From positions 1-49,477 of the forward strand of contig NZ_FMYB01000033.1 in the NCBI RefSeq assembly GCF_900104155.1: a stretch of 49,477 bases of DNA, given 5' to 3'. This DNA comes from Butyrivibrio sp. INlla16. Lineage in GTDB: Bacteria; Bacillota; Clostridia; Lachnospirales; Lachnospiraceae. The translations under genes were made by a program, and so were the position numbers. Below, one piece after another: positions 17,882 through 27,103 of this stretch (position 1 is the first letter of the stretch; each line of letters starts with the position of its first letter). Below the pieces are notes generated by a model. That model ran no database searches. It was not told the origin of the DNA and saw only the letters and a list, made by a program, of their open reading frames with translations.

Positions 17882-18979
17882 ATGAAGAGATTATTAGCAA
17901 TGATGATCGCAGGTGTCAGCACAATCACAATGCTTGCAGGCTGCGGAGCTAAGACAACAGACACAGCTACTGAGACTCAGACAACAGAGGCTACAGAGGC
18001 TACAGAAGACACAGAGACTGCTGCAGCACCCGCTGAGACAGTTAAGATTGATAAGCTTACAATCGGTTTTGTACCTTCACGTGAGCCCGATGAGATCGTA
18101 ACAGCTACTGAGCCCCTTAAGCAGCTCCTTACAGACGAGCTTGCAGGCCTTGGCTATGAGGTTGGTACAGTTGACATCACTGTTGGAACAAGCTATGAGG
18201 CTGTTGGTGAGGGACTTTCAGCAGGCACTATCGATATCGGACTTATCCCCGGCGGTACCTTTGTTCTTTACGAGGATGGCTGCGATGTTCTTCTTACAGC
18301 AACAAGAGACGGTCTTTCAATCGAGAGCCCCAATGCTAAGGATTGGAATGACAACAAGCCCACAGAGCCCACAGAGGATCAGGTTACTTTCTACCGCGGA
18401 CTTATCATTGCAGGTCCTTCAGAGGCAGGTCAGGCTGTAGCTGAGAAGGTTAACAACGGTGAGAGCCTTACATGGGAAGACCTCGACGGACTTAACTGGA
18501 GCGTAATGAACTCTTCATCTTCTGCAGGATATATTTATCCTTCACTTTGGCTTCAGGCAAACTATGAGAAGCATGTAACAGATCTTTCACACGCTGTACA
18601 GGCTGACTCTTACGGTAATGCATTTGCAAGACTTGCTTCAGGCCAGATCGATGTTGTTTGCTGCTATGCTGATGCAAGACGTGACAACGAGGACAAGTGG
18701 ACAACAGATTACGGCAGAGAAGCCAGCATCTGGGATGAGACAAACGTAATTGGTGTAACAGACGGTATTTACAATGATACAATCAGCGTAAGCAAGACAT
18801 CTCCTGTTATGGATGATGCTTTCAAGGCTGCGCTCAAGACTGCATTTATCAATATCGGCAATTCAGACGCAGGAAAAGAAGTTATCTCAATCTACAACCA
18901 CAACGGTTATGTAGAGGCTAATTCAGCAGATTACGACGCTGAGAGAGCTGCGCAGGAACTTATCAAGTCTATGAACTAA
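17882..18979 (+). CDS. PhnD-like substrate-binding lipoprotein
   Basis: About 365 residues. The start is ATG 17882, with AGGAGG at 17872-17877. The signal peptide ends in the lipobox LAGC (MLAGCGAK), so the mature protein is lipid-anchored at Cys. A Thr/Glu-rich linker follows. The core resembles PhnD/phosphonate-binding family proteins: KLTIGFVPSREPDEI, then TVGTSYEAVGEGLSAGTIDIGLIPGG, MNSSSSAGYIYPSLWL and FARLASGQIDVVCCYADAR. It should deliver a phosphorus oxyanion or organophosphate to the PhnC/PhnE transporter encoded downstream. No C-P lyase gene is near, and a nucleotidase gene ends the cluster, so the ligand may not be a phosphonate. Very strong codon bias suggests high expression. Confidence 0.85.
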   Translation: MKRLLAMMIAGVSTITMLAGCGAKTTDTATETQTTEATEATEDTETAAAPAETVKIDKLTIGFVPSREPDEIVTATEPLKQLLTDELAGLGYEVGTVDITVGTSYEAVGEGLSAGTIDIGLIPGGTFVLYEDGCDVLLTATRDGLSIESPNAKDWNDNKPTEPTEDQVTFYRGLIIAGPSEAGQAVAEKVNNGESLTWEDLDGLNWSVMNSSSSAGYIYPSLWLQANYEKHVTDLSHAVQADSYGNAFARLASGQIDVVCCYADARRDNEDKWTTDYGREASIWDETNVIGVTDGIYNDTISVSKTSPVMDDAFKAALKTAFINIGNSDAGKEVISIYNHNGYVEANSADYDAERAAQELIKSMN

Positions 18980-19009
18980 CACCGGTTTCAGTCATAATAT
19001 AGTACACAA

Positions 19010-19043
19010 AGGGAAGGTGTTTTAGGATACCTTCCCTGTTTTA
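19010..19043 (+). terminator. Terminator between the binding protein and transporter genes
   Basis: AGGGAAGGT (19010-19018) pairs with ACCTTCCCT (19029-19037) and is followed by GTTTTATTATG and TTTTT. Partial termination here would give excess binding protein over ATPase and permeases, a common arrangement for ABC importers. Confidence 0.65.
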
Positions 19044-19053
19044 TTATGTTTTT

Positions 19054-19151
19054 GCCTTCCCCTTGGGGGCGCTCGACGTCCAGGGGACGTCGGTTCAGCG
19101 CGGACCAAAACGGAGTGAAGACAGGTGTCAGCGCAGCTGACGGATGAGGGG
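19054..19151 (+). repeat. Structured intergenic repeat, copy A (long form)
   Basis: Begins GCCTTCCCCTTGGGG and ends AGGTGTCAGCGCAGCTGAC followed by GGATGAGGGG, the shared ends of the family. Between them is an insert with its own hairpin (GACGTCC/GGGACGTC) and CGCGGACC..CGGAGTGAAGACAG, also seen in shortened form in copy D. It ends 54 bases before the phnC-like ATG, which has its own ribosome binding site. Confidence 0.8.
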
Positions 19152-19205
19152 ATACAATAGGCCAGCCTAATATAATTGATTTTGTAAGAATTCAGGAGAA
19201 ATATC

Positions 19206-19979
19206 ATGATCAGGTTTGAAGATGTAGGAAAAAAATATCCCAATGGTTTCGAGGGCTTAAAGCATGTTAATCTCGAGATTGAGCAGGGAGAATTTGTAGC
19301 AATTATCGGACTTTCAGGTGCAGGTAAATCCACACTTATTCGTACCATCAACAGGATGCACGATGTTACGAGCGGAAAACTCACCGTGGATGATGTTGAT
19401 GTGATGAGTCTGTCCGGAAAGCAGCTCAGAAGGTTTCGCAGAAAGATTGGTATGATATTCCAGTCCTTCAACCTGATCACAAGAACTACCGTAATCAAGA
19501 ACGTTCTTACAGCATTTGTTCCGGATATGCCTTGGGTTAGATCTACCTTTGGCATATATACAAAGGATGAAAAGATGAAGGCTCTTGAGTGTCTTGATAA
19601 GGTTGGGATCCTTGACAAGGCTTTTGTTCGTGCAGATCAGCTTTCAGGTGGTCAGCAGCAGAGAGTTGCCCTTGCGAGAACTCTTGCACAGAGTCCGCAG
19701 ATAATTCTTGCGGATGAGCCGGTTGCTGCTCTTGATCCCGTAACTGCCAAGCAGGTTATGGACGACTTTAAGCGCATTAACGAAGAGATGAATATTTCAA
19801 TTCTTATCAATATTCACCACGTAGATCTCGCGCTTCAATATGCTACAAGAGTCGTTGGAATCAGAGAAGGAGAGATTGTATACGACGGTCCTGCCGGCGA
19901 AGTAGATAAGGAGGTACTCAGCCTTATCTATAAGGGAAAAGTGGATGCACAGGGCAATGTCCAGGATGAAGAGGGGTGA
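19206..19979 (+). CDS. phnC: PhnC-like ABC transporter ATPase
   Basis: 257 residues, full length for the family. Walker A is GLSGAGKSTLIR (about residues 36-47), the signature is LSGGQQQRVALARTLAQ, and Walker B is IILADEPVAALDP, with the switch His in INIHHVDLAL. The N-terminus IRFEDVGKKYPNGFEGLKHV and the block after the signature are those of phosphonate importer ATPases. The ribosome binding site AGGAGA precedes ATG 19206. It energises the two permeases encoded next; the GTG start of the first lies only 5 bases after its stop. The assignment to the PhnC family is firm; the transported compound is not. Confidence 0.9.
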   Translation: MIRFEDVGKKYPNGFEGLKHVNLEIEQGEFVAIIGLSGAGKSTLIRTINRMHDVTSGKLTVDDVDVMSLSGKQLRRFRRKIGMIFQSFNLITRTTVIKNVLTAFVPDMPWVRSTFGIYTKDEKMKALECLDKVGILDKAFVRADQLSGGQQQRVALARTLAQSPQIILADEPVAALDPVTAKQVMDDFKRINEEMNISILINIHHVDLALQYATRVVGIREGEIVYDGPAGEVDKEVLSLIYKGKVDAQGNVQDEEG

Positions 19980-19984
19980 TTACA

Positions 19985-20806
19985 GTGAGCATATACGATA
20001 AGATTTTCAAGCCTAAAGTATATACACTGCCTAATGGGAAGACTGTGGAAAAGAAAGCATCAAGAATGCCGGTTTATTTTATTCTTGTTTTTCTTATGTG
20101 TGCTGTTTCCGTAAAAGTCACAGGCTTTGATATGAAGATATTATCCGAGCGAATCGGACAGTTTTTTGTAATTCTGGGAGAGATGTTCCCGCCTAACGTT
20201 TCTTATATTGAGAAGGTGTGGTCACCTCTTTTCGACACTATAAAAATGTCACTTCTGGGATCAGCTCTGGGAGCGCTTTTATCAGTACCTTTTGCAATGC
20301 TTGCAAGTACTAACGTATGCCCCAATAAGGTGGTTGTATCAGTAATAAGAGTTATGTTTTCACTCATAAGAACTCTCCCCACACTGGTTACAGCGCTTGT
20401 AGCAACACTGGTTTTCGGACTCGGAACCCTCGCGGGTACTTTTGCGATTGCGGTATTTTCCTTTGCATATATCGGTAAGCTCACCTACGAAGAGATTGAG
20501 ACTGTAGACATGGGAGCGTTCGAGGCTATGGAAGCTATGGGAGCAACAAAGGCGAGAGCATTTATATCTGCAATTGTTCCGCAGGTTCTTCCGTTCTATC
20601 TTTCAAACTGCCTCTTTAACTTTGAGGGTAACGTAAGATATGCAGCTGTTCTCGGATATGTAGGAGCAGGCGGTATCGGTCTTATTCTTAATGAAAAAAT
20701 CTCCTGGAGAGAGTATTCAAGCGTGGGAACCGTGCTTGTTGCACTTTTCATAGCAGTATTTATCATTGAGTCAATCAGCAGAATGCTCCGTAAGAAGCTT
20801 GTATAA
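19985..20806 (+). CDS. phnE: PhnE-like ABC transporter permease, first copy
   Basis: About 273 residues. I choose GTG 19985 over GTG 19976 because GAGGGG at 19971-19976 is at proper distance from the former. There are about six membrane helices. The ABC permease loop reads EAMEAMGATKARAFISAIVPQVLP, the usual contact site for the ATPase, and the region after it (SNCLFNFEGNVRYAAVLGYVGAGGIG) is typical of PhnE. It has a second PhnE-like partner in the next gene, so the channel is probably a heterodimer. A cytoplasmic N-terminal stretch of about 30 residues (FKPKVYTLPNGKTVEKK) precedes the first helix. Confidence 0.9.
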   Translation: MSIYDKIFKPKVYTLPNGKTVEKKASRMPVYFILVFLMCAVSVKVTGFDMKILSERIGQFFVILGEMFPPNVSYIEKVWSPLFDTIKMSLLGSALGALLSVPFAMLASTNVCPNKVVVSVIRVMFSLIRTLPTLVTALVATLVFGLGTLAGTFAIAVFSFAYIGKLTYEEIETVDMGAFEAMEAMGATKARAFISAIVPQVLPFYLSNCLFNFEGNVRYAAVLGYVGAGGIGLILNEKISWREYSSVGTVLVALFIAVFIIESISRMLRKKLV

Positions 20807-20867
20807 GTTTACTGCTTAGAGGACTTGGTGAGTTTTTGAACCCGGTTATTTTTATTAGGAGATAATT

Positions 20868-21677
20868 ATGAATCAAAGAATTAAAGAAGCATATGAAAAG
20901 CGTCCACGCACATGGATCTATCATCTTGCTATTGCAATTATATTTGTAGGACTTATGATCTGGAGCGGAACTGCTGTCGAAACTGCAGGAACCACAATGG
21001 ATGGCGGAGAGATAGCCCTGAATATCATAAAGGGAATATTCCAGCCGGATCTGTCCTTCCTTTTTAACCTGACTACAAAAGGCGTTCCTTACCTTATGCT
21101 CGAGACTATATGTATCGCATTCCTTGGAACAATTGTCGGAGCTATACTTTCAGTTCCGCTTGCCTTCATATCAGCATCAAATCTTACACCTAAGCCGATA
21201 GCTTTTGTTGGCAGAATCATTATTATGGCTGTCCGCACAATACCGGCAGTTGTGTATGGCCTTATGTTTATCCGCGTTACTGGCCCCGGACCTTTCGCGG
21301 GTCTTCTCACAATGGGCGTGTGCTCCGTCGGAATGATTAGTAAGATGTACATCGAGGCAATAGAGGATCTCGATACTCGTGTTGTAGAGTCTCTTGATGC
21401 TGCAGGTTGTGATACCTGGCAGAAGATCCGCTATGGTATTTTGCCTCAGCTCTTACCCAACTTTGCATCAACAGCAATTTACAGATTCGATATCAACCTT
21501 CGAGACGCTACAATCCTTGGTATGGTTGGAGCCGGTGGTTTTGGTGCACCTCTTATTTTCGCAATGAATTCCTACAAATGGAACGAAGCAGGCGCTATCC
21601 TCGCCGGACTTATTGTACTAATTCTCATAATAGAGTATATTTCTACACAAATTAGAGTTAAACTAACAAGAGGATAA
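20868..21677 (+). CDS. phnE: PhnE-like ABC transporter permease, second copy
   Basis: 269 residues, start supported by AGGAGA. About six helices. The coupling loop is VESLDAAGCDTWQKIRYGILPQLLP, followed by YRFDINLRDATILGMVGAGGFGAPLIFAMN, typical of the PhnE family. It is clearly diverged from the first copy, sharing mainly the coupling region. Two permease genes per operon are common among phosphonate/phosphite importers. It ends 97 bases before the nucleotidase-like gene, with repeat copy B in the gap. Confidence 0.9.
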   Translation: MNQRIKEAYEKRPRTWIYHLAIAIIFVGLMIWSGTAVETAGTTMDGGEIALNIIKGIFQPDLSFLFNLTTKGVPYLMLETICIAFLGTIVGAILSVPLAFISASNLTPKPIAFVGRIIIMAVRTIPAVVYGLMFIRVTGPGPFAGLLTMGVCSVGMISKMYIEAIEDLDTRVVESLDAAGCDTWQKIRYGILPQLLPNFASTAIYRFDINLRDATILGMVGAGGFGAPLIFAMNSYKWNEAGAILAGLIVLILIIEYISTQIRVKLTRG

Positions 21678-21722
21678 AGTATAAATTAAACTTTTCATAA
21701 GGAGAAGTTGAACTAAAATAAT

Positions 21723-21770
21723 GCCTTCCCCCTAAGGGGGAAGGTGTCAGCGAAGCTGACGGATGAGGGG
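21723..21770 (+). repeat. Structured intergenic repeat, copy B (short form)
   Basis: A perfect hairpin CCTTCCCCC/GGGGGAAGG is followed by GTCAGC-GAA-GCTGAC and GGATGAGGGG. Its GAGGGG at 21765-21770 is the only ribosome binding site candidate for the ATG at 21775, and its ATG at 21763 is in frame with that gene. Confidence 0.85.
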
Positions 21771-21774
21771 AACC

Positions 21775-23361
21775 ATGCGAATAATTTTCACTTCAGACAC
21801 ACACGGACACGTCTTTCCAATCAACTATGCTACAAACAGCCATGAAAACTCAGGACTTTTTGGCATAGCGGCCCAGATGAAGGGTGAGAAGGAAAAAGAC
21901 GGTAATACACTGGTTATAGACGGCGGTGACAGCCTTCAGGGAACGCCGCTTTTAGCCTATTATCTTAGCCACATGGATGAGTATGAGCTTAATCCTATGG
22001 CTGAGGGCTTTAATGCCATGGGACTGGATTGCTACACATTGGGGAATCACGATTTCAATTTTGGTTATGAAGCAATCAGGGATTTTGCCAAAGCTATGAA
22101 AGCTACTCTTGTGTGCGCCAATGTGACTGACAAAAAAGGTGACCTTGGAATAAAGAAGCACATAGTTAAAACTCTTGAGGACGGGACCAGGGTTGGAATT
22201 ACAGGTGCTGTAACAAGCTATGTAAACGTATGGGAGCAGAAGAAAAATCTCGTCAATTTTGAGATTACAGATCCGGTAGCGGTTTTAAAGGATGAACTTG
22301 CCGAGCTGAAGGGACAGTGTGATATCACTGTTTGTATCTATCACGGCGGCTTTGAGGAAGATATGACCACAGGCGATAAACTCTCGGAATCGGATGAGAA
22401 TCAGGCCTGCAGGATTGCCAGAGAACTTGATTTTGACATAATTCTTACGGGGCATCAGCATCTGCCGATAGAGGGAATATTCCTGGATGGAACCTTTGGT
22501 GTTCAGCCTCCGGATAAGGCGATGAGGTATTGCGTTATTGATGCCGATTATGTGGGCGACAGTGATGAGAAGGTTTTGAAGGGAAGTACCAGAACCTCCG
22601 GTGGATGGAGCGTTGTATCATATCTTATCCCCGTGGAAAAAGAGTATGCGGATTTTGATAAAATACAGGCTGAGAATCCGGGACTTAAGGAGATGAACGA
22701 GAAGCTCCAGGTATGGCTTGATGAGCCCATCGGAAGCCTTGAAGAGGAGATTCTTCCTGAGAAGAAGTTGGATGTTGCTCTTAAAGGAAGCAGAGTTGCT
22801 GCTATTTTTAATCAGGTTCAGCTTGAGCTTACAGGCGCTGACTTTTCATGCACAAGTCTCTCAAATGAGCCGCTTGGACTGCACAAGGATATAACGGTCA
22901 GAGATGTACTTGGAATTTATCAGTTTGCCAACACTGAGGAGGTCAAGGAGATGACCAAAGCTGATCTGAGGGCGGCCCTTGAGAGATCAGCAGAATATTA
23001 TGATTATGATGAGACTACCGGTGAAGTAAAGATTTCAGAAGCATTTCTTCAGCCCAAGGTTGAACATTATAATTACGATATCTATGCAGGACTCTGGTAT
23101 GAATTTGATATCAGAAGACCTGTGGGCGACAGAGTGGTCGTTATGAGAAAGCTGGATGGAACAGAATTGTCCGATGATGAGACCTATACGCTGGTAACCA
23201 GTAACTACAGGGCGACAGGAACCGGAGGGTATTCGAGCATCGGTAAGGCTAAGACCATAAGGACCTATCCTGATGAAATGCCGGATCTGGTTATCGATTT
23301 TGTAAGGAGAAACAGTCCTATAGGAAATATTTGCAACAACAAATTTAAATGTATTTACTAA
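21775..23361 (+). CDS. 5'-nucleotidase / UshA-like metallophosphatase, cytoplasmic
   Basis: About 528 residues. The upstream ATG at 21763 lies in the repeat; ATG 21775 has GAGG 6 bases before it. The calcineurin-like metallophosphatase domain has all metal motifs: FTSDTHGH near residue 9, GGDSLQG, GNHDFNFG and TGHQHLP. The C-terminal half (about 325-520) is the 5'-nucleotidase C domain with FSCTSLSNEP and YTLVTSNYRATGTGGY. Unlike UshA/CpdB it has no signal peptide or wall anchor, so it should act on imported or internal nucleotides or other phosphoesters. It sits at the end of the PhnDCEE cluster and is followed by a strong terminator, so I infer it processes the imported substrate. Confidence 0.85.
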   Translation: MRIIFTSDTHGHVFPINYATNSHENSGLFGIAAQMKGEKEKDGNTLVIDGGDSLQGTPLLAYYLSHMDEYELNPMAEGFNAMGLDCYTLGNHDFNFGYEAIRDFAKAMKATLVCANVTDKKGDLGIKKHIVKTLEDGTRVGITGAVTSYVNVWEQKKNLVNFEITDPVAVLKDELAELKGQCDITVCIYHGGFEEDMTTGDKLSESDENQACRIARELDFDIILTGHQHLPIEGIFLDGTFGVQPPDKAMRYCVIDADYVGDSDEKVLKGSTRTSGGWSVVSYLIPVEKEYADFDKIQAENPGLKEMNEKLQVWLDEPIGSLEEEILPEKKLDVALKGSRVAAIFNQVQLELTGADFSCTSLSNEPLGLHKDITVRDVLGIYQFANTEEVKEMTKADLRAALERSAEYYDYDETTGEVKISEAFLQPKVEHYNYDIYAGLWYEFDIRRPVGDRVVVMRKLDGTELSDDETYTLVTSNYRATGTGGYSSIGKAKTIRTYPDEMPDLVIDFVRRNSPIGNICNNKFKCIY

Positions 23362-23399
23362 ATTCTGGATACATATTTAAACGGTCTGAATCAAGCAAG

Positions 23400-23443
23400 A
23401 CGTCCTTTGAGATTTATAAATAATCTCAAAGGATGTTTTTTTT
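23400..23443 (+). terminator. Strong intrinsic terminator
   Basis: ACGTCCTTTGAGATT (23400-23414) pairs with AATCTCAAAGGATGT (23422-23436), one G-U pair, seven-base loop, followed by a run of eight T. It ends the transport and nucleotidase operon. Confidence 0.9.
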
Positions 23444-23511
23444 CTATATTTTTGTATGGGGTGTTTATGAAATTTTAATAGATTCTTTAATGAAATATAG
23501 TTTTTAGGGCA

Positions 23512-23541
23512 TTGTTACCCTATATAAAAGAATGTTATCAT
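23512..23541 (+). promoter_or_regulatory. Possible promoter of the FIST operon
   Basis: TTGTTA (23512-23517) and TATCAT (23536-23541) with an 18-base spacer. The -35 is a partial match. The leader to the ATG at 23654 would be about 105 bases and shows no clear structure. Confidence 0.45.
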
Positions 23542-23653
23542 TTATGTTAAGTTGAGAAATTATGTTTTAATTTTCTGCGCTTATGTAGTGTGATAACAAT
23601 TTATGCGGCAGACTTTTGTATTAAGATGCCAGAGTGTAAGGAGTATATGCCTT

Positions 23654-24712
23654 ATGAAAATGTTTAACGCGAAAAGTTCATCAGCTGATGTATCGGAAGC
23701 TACAAGAGGATTATCCGGACCCAAGCTTATTCTATTCACAAGTGATGAGAAGCACTTTGATGCAAATGTAGCGGAGATTGAAAAGAAATATCCGGGTGTT
23801 CCCAGCATTGGCTGCGTAGGTATGGGCTACGACTCTTCGATTCAGGAGAGTGGGCTTATTGTTACTGCTTTCACTGAGGGCGTTAAGGTTAAGACCGGAG
23901 TCCTTGAGAAGGTATCCAAAATGCCTGCCCGCTATATCGGAAGGCTTGAAGAGGATATAGAGGAAATCAGACCGGGAAAAGAGAATACTGCGATAATCGA
24001 TTTTTGCGCAGGAAATGATGCAGCGGTTCTTACAACTCTTCGCGGACTTATTGATAAATATAACCTTCAGGTTATGGGTGCGACAGGTGATGCCGGAAAG
24101 GTTGCTGTAGACGGCAAAATCTATGAGGATGCCATGACCTATGCGGTAGTAAGAAATGAAGGCGGCAAGGTTAAGGCCTATAAGGAAAACATTTATGAGC
24201 CCAAGGATAACAGGCAGCTTATCGCATCAAAGACAGATAAGGCTAAGTATTACCTTGGAGAACTCAACGGACGTTCCTCCAAACAGGTATACATGGATCT
24301 CACCGGCGCGACAAGCGATAAGCAGATTATAGACCAGACCTTCCAGAATCCTCTTGGAAAGATGATAGGTAATGATGTCTGCATTTGTTCTATAAAGGAT
24401 GTATCGGGAAGCGGACTTATTCTCTACAGACAGATAAACGATTCAGATATCCTGACGCTCCTTGAAATGAGAGATCCCATGGAGGTTGCTCAGCATACGA
24501 TTGATAAGATCAGAAATGATTTTTCAAGGATTTCATGCATCTATTCCGTTAACTGCATCTTCAGATATCTGGTACTGAAGGAAAGAGGCGAGCTGAATAC
24601 GTACCTGTCAAAAATTGCTTCGCTTGGACCTTCCTGCGGGCTTATCGGATTCGGAGAGCATTACAATACACAGTTCGTTAATCAGACAATGACCTGTATA
24701 GTATTTGAATGA
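23654..24712 (+). CDS. FIST-domain sensor protein
   Basis: About 352 residues. Start at ATG 23654 with AAGGAG 10 bases ahead; the longer frame from 23603 lacks a ribosome binding site. It is soluble. The N-terminal FIST domain includes [26 protein letters not shown] and [17 protein letters not shown]; the C-terminal FIST_C domain includes [22 protein letters not shown] and the closing [24 protein letters not shown] proteins are intracellular sensors of small ligands, often amino acids, coupled to chemotaxis or c-di-GMP modules. The next gene, 13 bases on, encodes a soluble methyl-accepting protein, so the pair probably forms a ligand-sensing signalling unit. The ligand is unknown. Confidence 0.85.
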   Translation: MKMFNAKSSSADVSEATRGLSGPKLILFTSDEKHFDANVAEIEKKYPGVPSIGCVGMGYDSSIQESGLIVTAFTEGVKVKTGVLEKVSKMPARYIGRLEEDIEEIRPGKENTAIIDFCAGNDAAVLTTLRGLIDKYNLQVMGATGDAGKVAVDGKIYEDAMTYAVVRNEGGKVKAYKENIYEPKDNRQLIASKTDKAKYYLGELNGRSSKQVYMDLTGATSDKQIIDQTFQNPLGKMIGNDVCICSIKDVSGSGLILYRQINDSDILTLLEMRDPMEVAQHTIDKIRNDFSRISCIYSVNCIFRYLVLKERGELNTYLSKIASLGPSCGLIGFGEHYNTQFVNQTMTCIVFE

Positions 24713-24725
24713 GGGAGATAGAAAT

Positions 24726-25685
24726 ATGCTGACAGATATTTTTAAGAAAAAAACAGAAGAAATCGCAGAAACTGTTGCAGCTCCGAAATCCGCAGCGGAT
24801 GATGAAAAGCGCGAATCCCTTATTTACATAGCGGATTCTGTTAAGAAATTCCAGCGCGAACTCGTGGAAAATGAAGTTACTTCACTTACTGAAATTCATG
24901 ATATGGGTGAAGCTATTGAGGATGTAATCGAAAGCAACACTCAGCTTCACGATCAGATGGACGCATTCAATGAGATGTTTGCGGCAGTAAATGACAGTGC
25001 AGGTAAATTCGAGGACGTTAAGGTCAATATTTTAAATAGCGTTCAGAATGCTCAGAATAAAGTTTCAGAGCTGAAGGACAGTTCCAATGAAGTACGTGCC
25101 ACTTTTGATGAAATGACACAGAGCTATGAAAACTTTAAGAGTGCGGTCGATCAGATTTCCGATTATATGAAGAAGATTATCGGAATCGCAACCCAGACCA
25201 ATCTGCTTGCACTTAATGCTTCAATTGAGGCTGCAAGAGCAGGAGCTGCAGGAAAAGGCTTTGCGGTAGTTGCTACCGAAGTAAGAGAACTTGCTGATGA
25301 GATTAAGGTCATGATCAGCCAGGTTAATGCTTCTATCGAGGCAGCAGGAGAAGAGAGTGAAAAACTCTCTCAGAATATTCAGAACTCTATAGCAGCTATG
25401 GATAAGAGCATTGAAGAGGTTGACGAGACCAACGCTACCTTTGATGAAATTATCGAAAGTGCAAACGGAGCAAATGCGGTTCAGCAGGAGATTTCAGATA
25501 CTGCTGATACAGCTTCCGATGAGCTTAACAGAATCGGCAGCAGCTTTTCTGATATCAACAGCAAGTATGATGCTCTTGTTAGACAGCTTGAACGCGTTAA
25601 TTCCCTTGGAACAACAAAGAGCAGTGTATTTGAGCACATCGACAATCTGATTTCACAGATTGAGCCTATTGTAAAGGATAGATGA
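24726..25685 (+). CDS. Soluble methyl-accepting chemotaxis-like signalling protein
   Basis: About 319 residues. The start is ATG 24726 with GAGGGAG before it. There is no membrane segment and no recognisable sensor domain: nearly the whole protein is a helical signalling rod. The hairpin tip that contacts CheA/CheW is [19 protein letters not shown] followed by [21 protein letters not shown] at about residues 155-195. The N-terminal 120 residues are coiled coil. It presumably takes its input from the FIST protein encoded just upstream. Its stop codon overlaps the start of the MATE gene (ATGA), implying translational coupling. No flagellar or che genes are in the window, so the output could be motility elsewhere in the genome or a separate CheA. 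Confidence 0.88.
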   Translation: MLTDIFKKKTEEIAETVAAPKSAADDEKRESLIYIADSVKKFQRELVENEVTSLTEIHDMGEAIEDVIESNTQLHDQMDAFNEMFAAVNDSAGKFEDVKVNILNSVQNAQNKVSELKDSSNEVRATFDEMTQSYENFKSAVDQISDYMKKIIGIATQTNLLALNASIEAARAGAAGKGFAVVATEVRELADEIKVMISQVNASIEAAGEESEKLSQNIQNSIAAMDKSIEEVDETNATFDEIIESANGANAVQQEISDTADTASDELNRIGSSFSDINSKYDALVRQLERVNSLGTTKSSVFEHIDNLISQIEPIVKDR

Positions 25686-27016
25686 GTAACGAATTATTTG
25701 AGAAAGCACCGATAAGAACCGCATATTTGAAGCTGGCAATTCCTGTTGTACTCAGTATGGTGGTGTCACTTGTTTACAGTATGGTTGATACATACTTTAT
25801 AGCGTTGACGGGAAACACGGCACTTATCGCGGGAGTATCTATCTGTGCTCCTCTGTTTACATTGTTCCTTGCATTTGGTGATATGTTTGCACTGGGAGGA
25901 ACCTCTTATATTTCGAGACTTCTTGGAGCAGGAAAAGGAGAGGACGGAAAGAGGCTGAGCGTTTTTTGTCTGTATGGCTCAGTTGCATTTGGAATCATAA
26001 TGACAATGCTTCTTATGCTTTTTCAGCGACCGGTACTGACATTTCTGGGGGCTGATGAGGGAACCATGAGCTATGCAGGGCAGTATTATCAGTTTATTGT
26101 TCTTGGCAGTACTCTTATTATGGCATCGCTCGTTTTATCCAATATGCTAAGGACGGTTGGTCAGCCCAATGCATCCATGATTTGTTCAATAATCGGTGCC
26201 GTGGTCAATATGGTTCTTGATCCGGTTTTCATCTTCGGATTTGGCTTGGGAGCTGCAGGCGCGGCTATAGCTACAGTTATAGGGTATGTTTGCTCAGATG
26301 TGTATGCATTTTGGTTCATAGCAGCAAAATGTGATGGTTTGTCGGTTGATCCCCGTGATTTTGGCCTTAAGGAAGGTGAACTTGCAAAAATCTTTGCAGT
26401 AGGTCTTCCCGCATCGGTAACGAATTTTACTCAGACACTTGGAATTACACTTACTAATCGTGCATTGTCGGCTTACGGAAGTGATTCCATTGCCGTTATG
26501 GGAATTGTAATAAAAATTGTAAATATAGTCATGTTGATAATCGTGGGACTTGCCTTTGGCGGACAGCCGCTTACAGGATATATATACGGATCCGGTAAGA
26601 AGGAGCGTCTGCGCAAGGTTCTTTCCTTCGCCTACAGGATTGTTGCAGGTACAGCTGCAGTTCTGGCAACAGTAGTTGCGATTTTGGCGCCGCTTTGCAT
26701 GAAAGCATTTTTAAAGGATGAGGCACTCATATCTCAGGGAGCTTTGATGTTGCGCCTCCAGATGCCCGGAATGGTACTGATGGGACTAGGTCTTGTGACA
26801 ATTTGTACTTTCCAGTCCATGGGTAAGGGACTTCCTGCTCTTATTTTGTCACTTTGCAGGCAGGGAGTTGTGTACGCAGCAGTAATAGCTGTATTCTCCG
26901 CACTTTTCGGCTACATGGGAGTCATTTCCGCTCAGCTCGGTTCGGATGTCATATCAGTGGTTATTGCAGCTGTTCTTTTTTGGATGGTAATAAAGCCGGA
27001 ACTGGCTTCGAATTAG
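25682..27016 (+). CDS. MATE family multidrug/metabolite exporter
   Basis: 444 residues, about 12 membrane helices, the usual size. Family marks include [33 protein letters not shown] at the N-terminus, then [17 protein letters not shown] and [41 protein letters not shown] repeats in each half. It exports cations, drugs or metabolites using Na+ or H+. It overlaps the end of the signalling gene by four bases, so the three genes FIST, MCP-like and MATE are one unit. That suggests the sensed compound may also be exported, which is inference. Confidence 0.9.
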   Translation: MSNELFEKAPIRTAYLKLAIPVVLSMVVSLVYSMVDTYFIALTGNTALIAGVSICAPLFTLFLAFGDMFALGGTSYISRLLGAGKGEDGKRLSVFCLYGSVAFGIIMTMLLMLFQRPVLTFLGADEGTMSYAGQYYQFIVLGSTLIMASLVLSNMLRTVGQPNASMICSIIGAVVNMVLDPVFIFGFGLGAAGAAIATVIGYVCSDVYAFWFIAAKCDGLSVDPRDFGLKEGELAKIFAVGLPASVTNFTQTLGITLTNRALSAYGSDSIAVMGIVIKIVNIVMLIIVGLAFGGQPLTGYIYGSGKKERLRKVLSFAYRIVAGTAAVLATVVAILAPLCMKAFLKDEALISQGALMLRLQMPGMVLMGLGLVTICTFQSMGKGLPALILSLCRQGVVYAAVIAVFSALFGYMGVISAQLGSDVISVVIAAVLFWMVIKPELASN

Positions 27017-27045
27017 GTCGTGATCGCTATATAAAGATAAAAAAG

Positions 27046-27094
27046 GAGTCAGTCGGGAATTGTATCACAATCCCAACTGACTCTTCGTTTTTTT
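27046..27094 (+). terminator. Terminator after the MATE gene
   Basis: GAGTCAGT..GGGA.TTG (27046-27061) pairs with CAATCCC..ACTGACTC (27068-27083), then TTCG and a run of seven T. It probably serves the MATE operon, with the minus-strand gene at 27104 converging on it. Confidence 0.85.
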
Positions 27095-27103
27095 GTATGC
27101 GCT

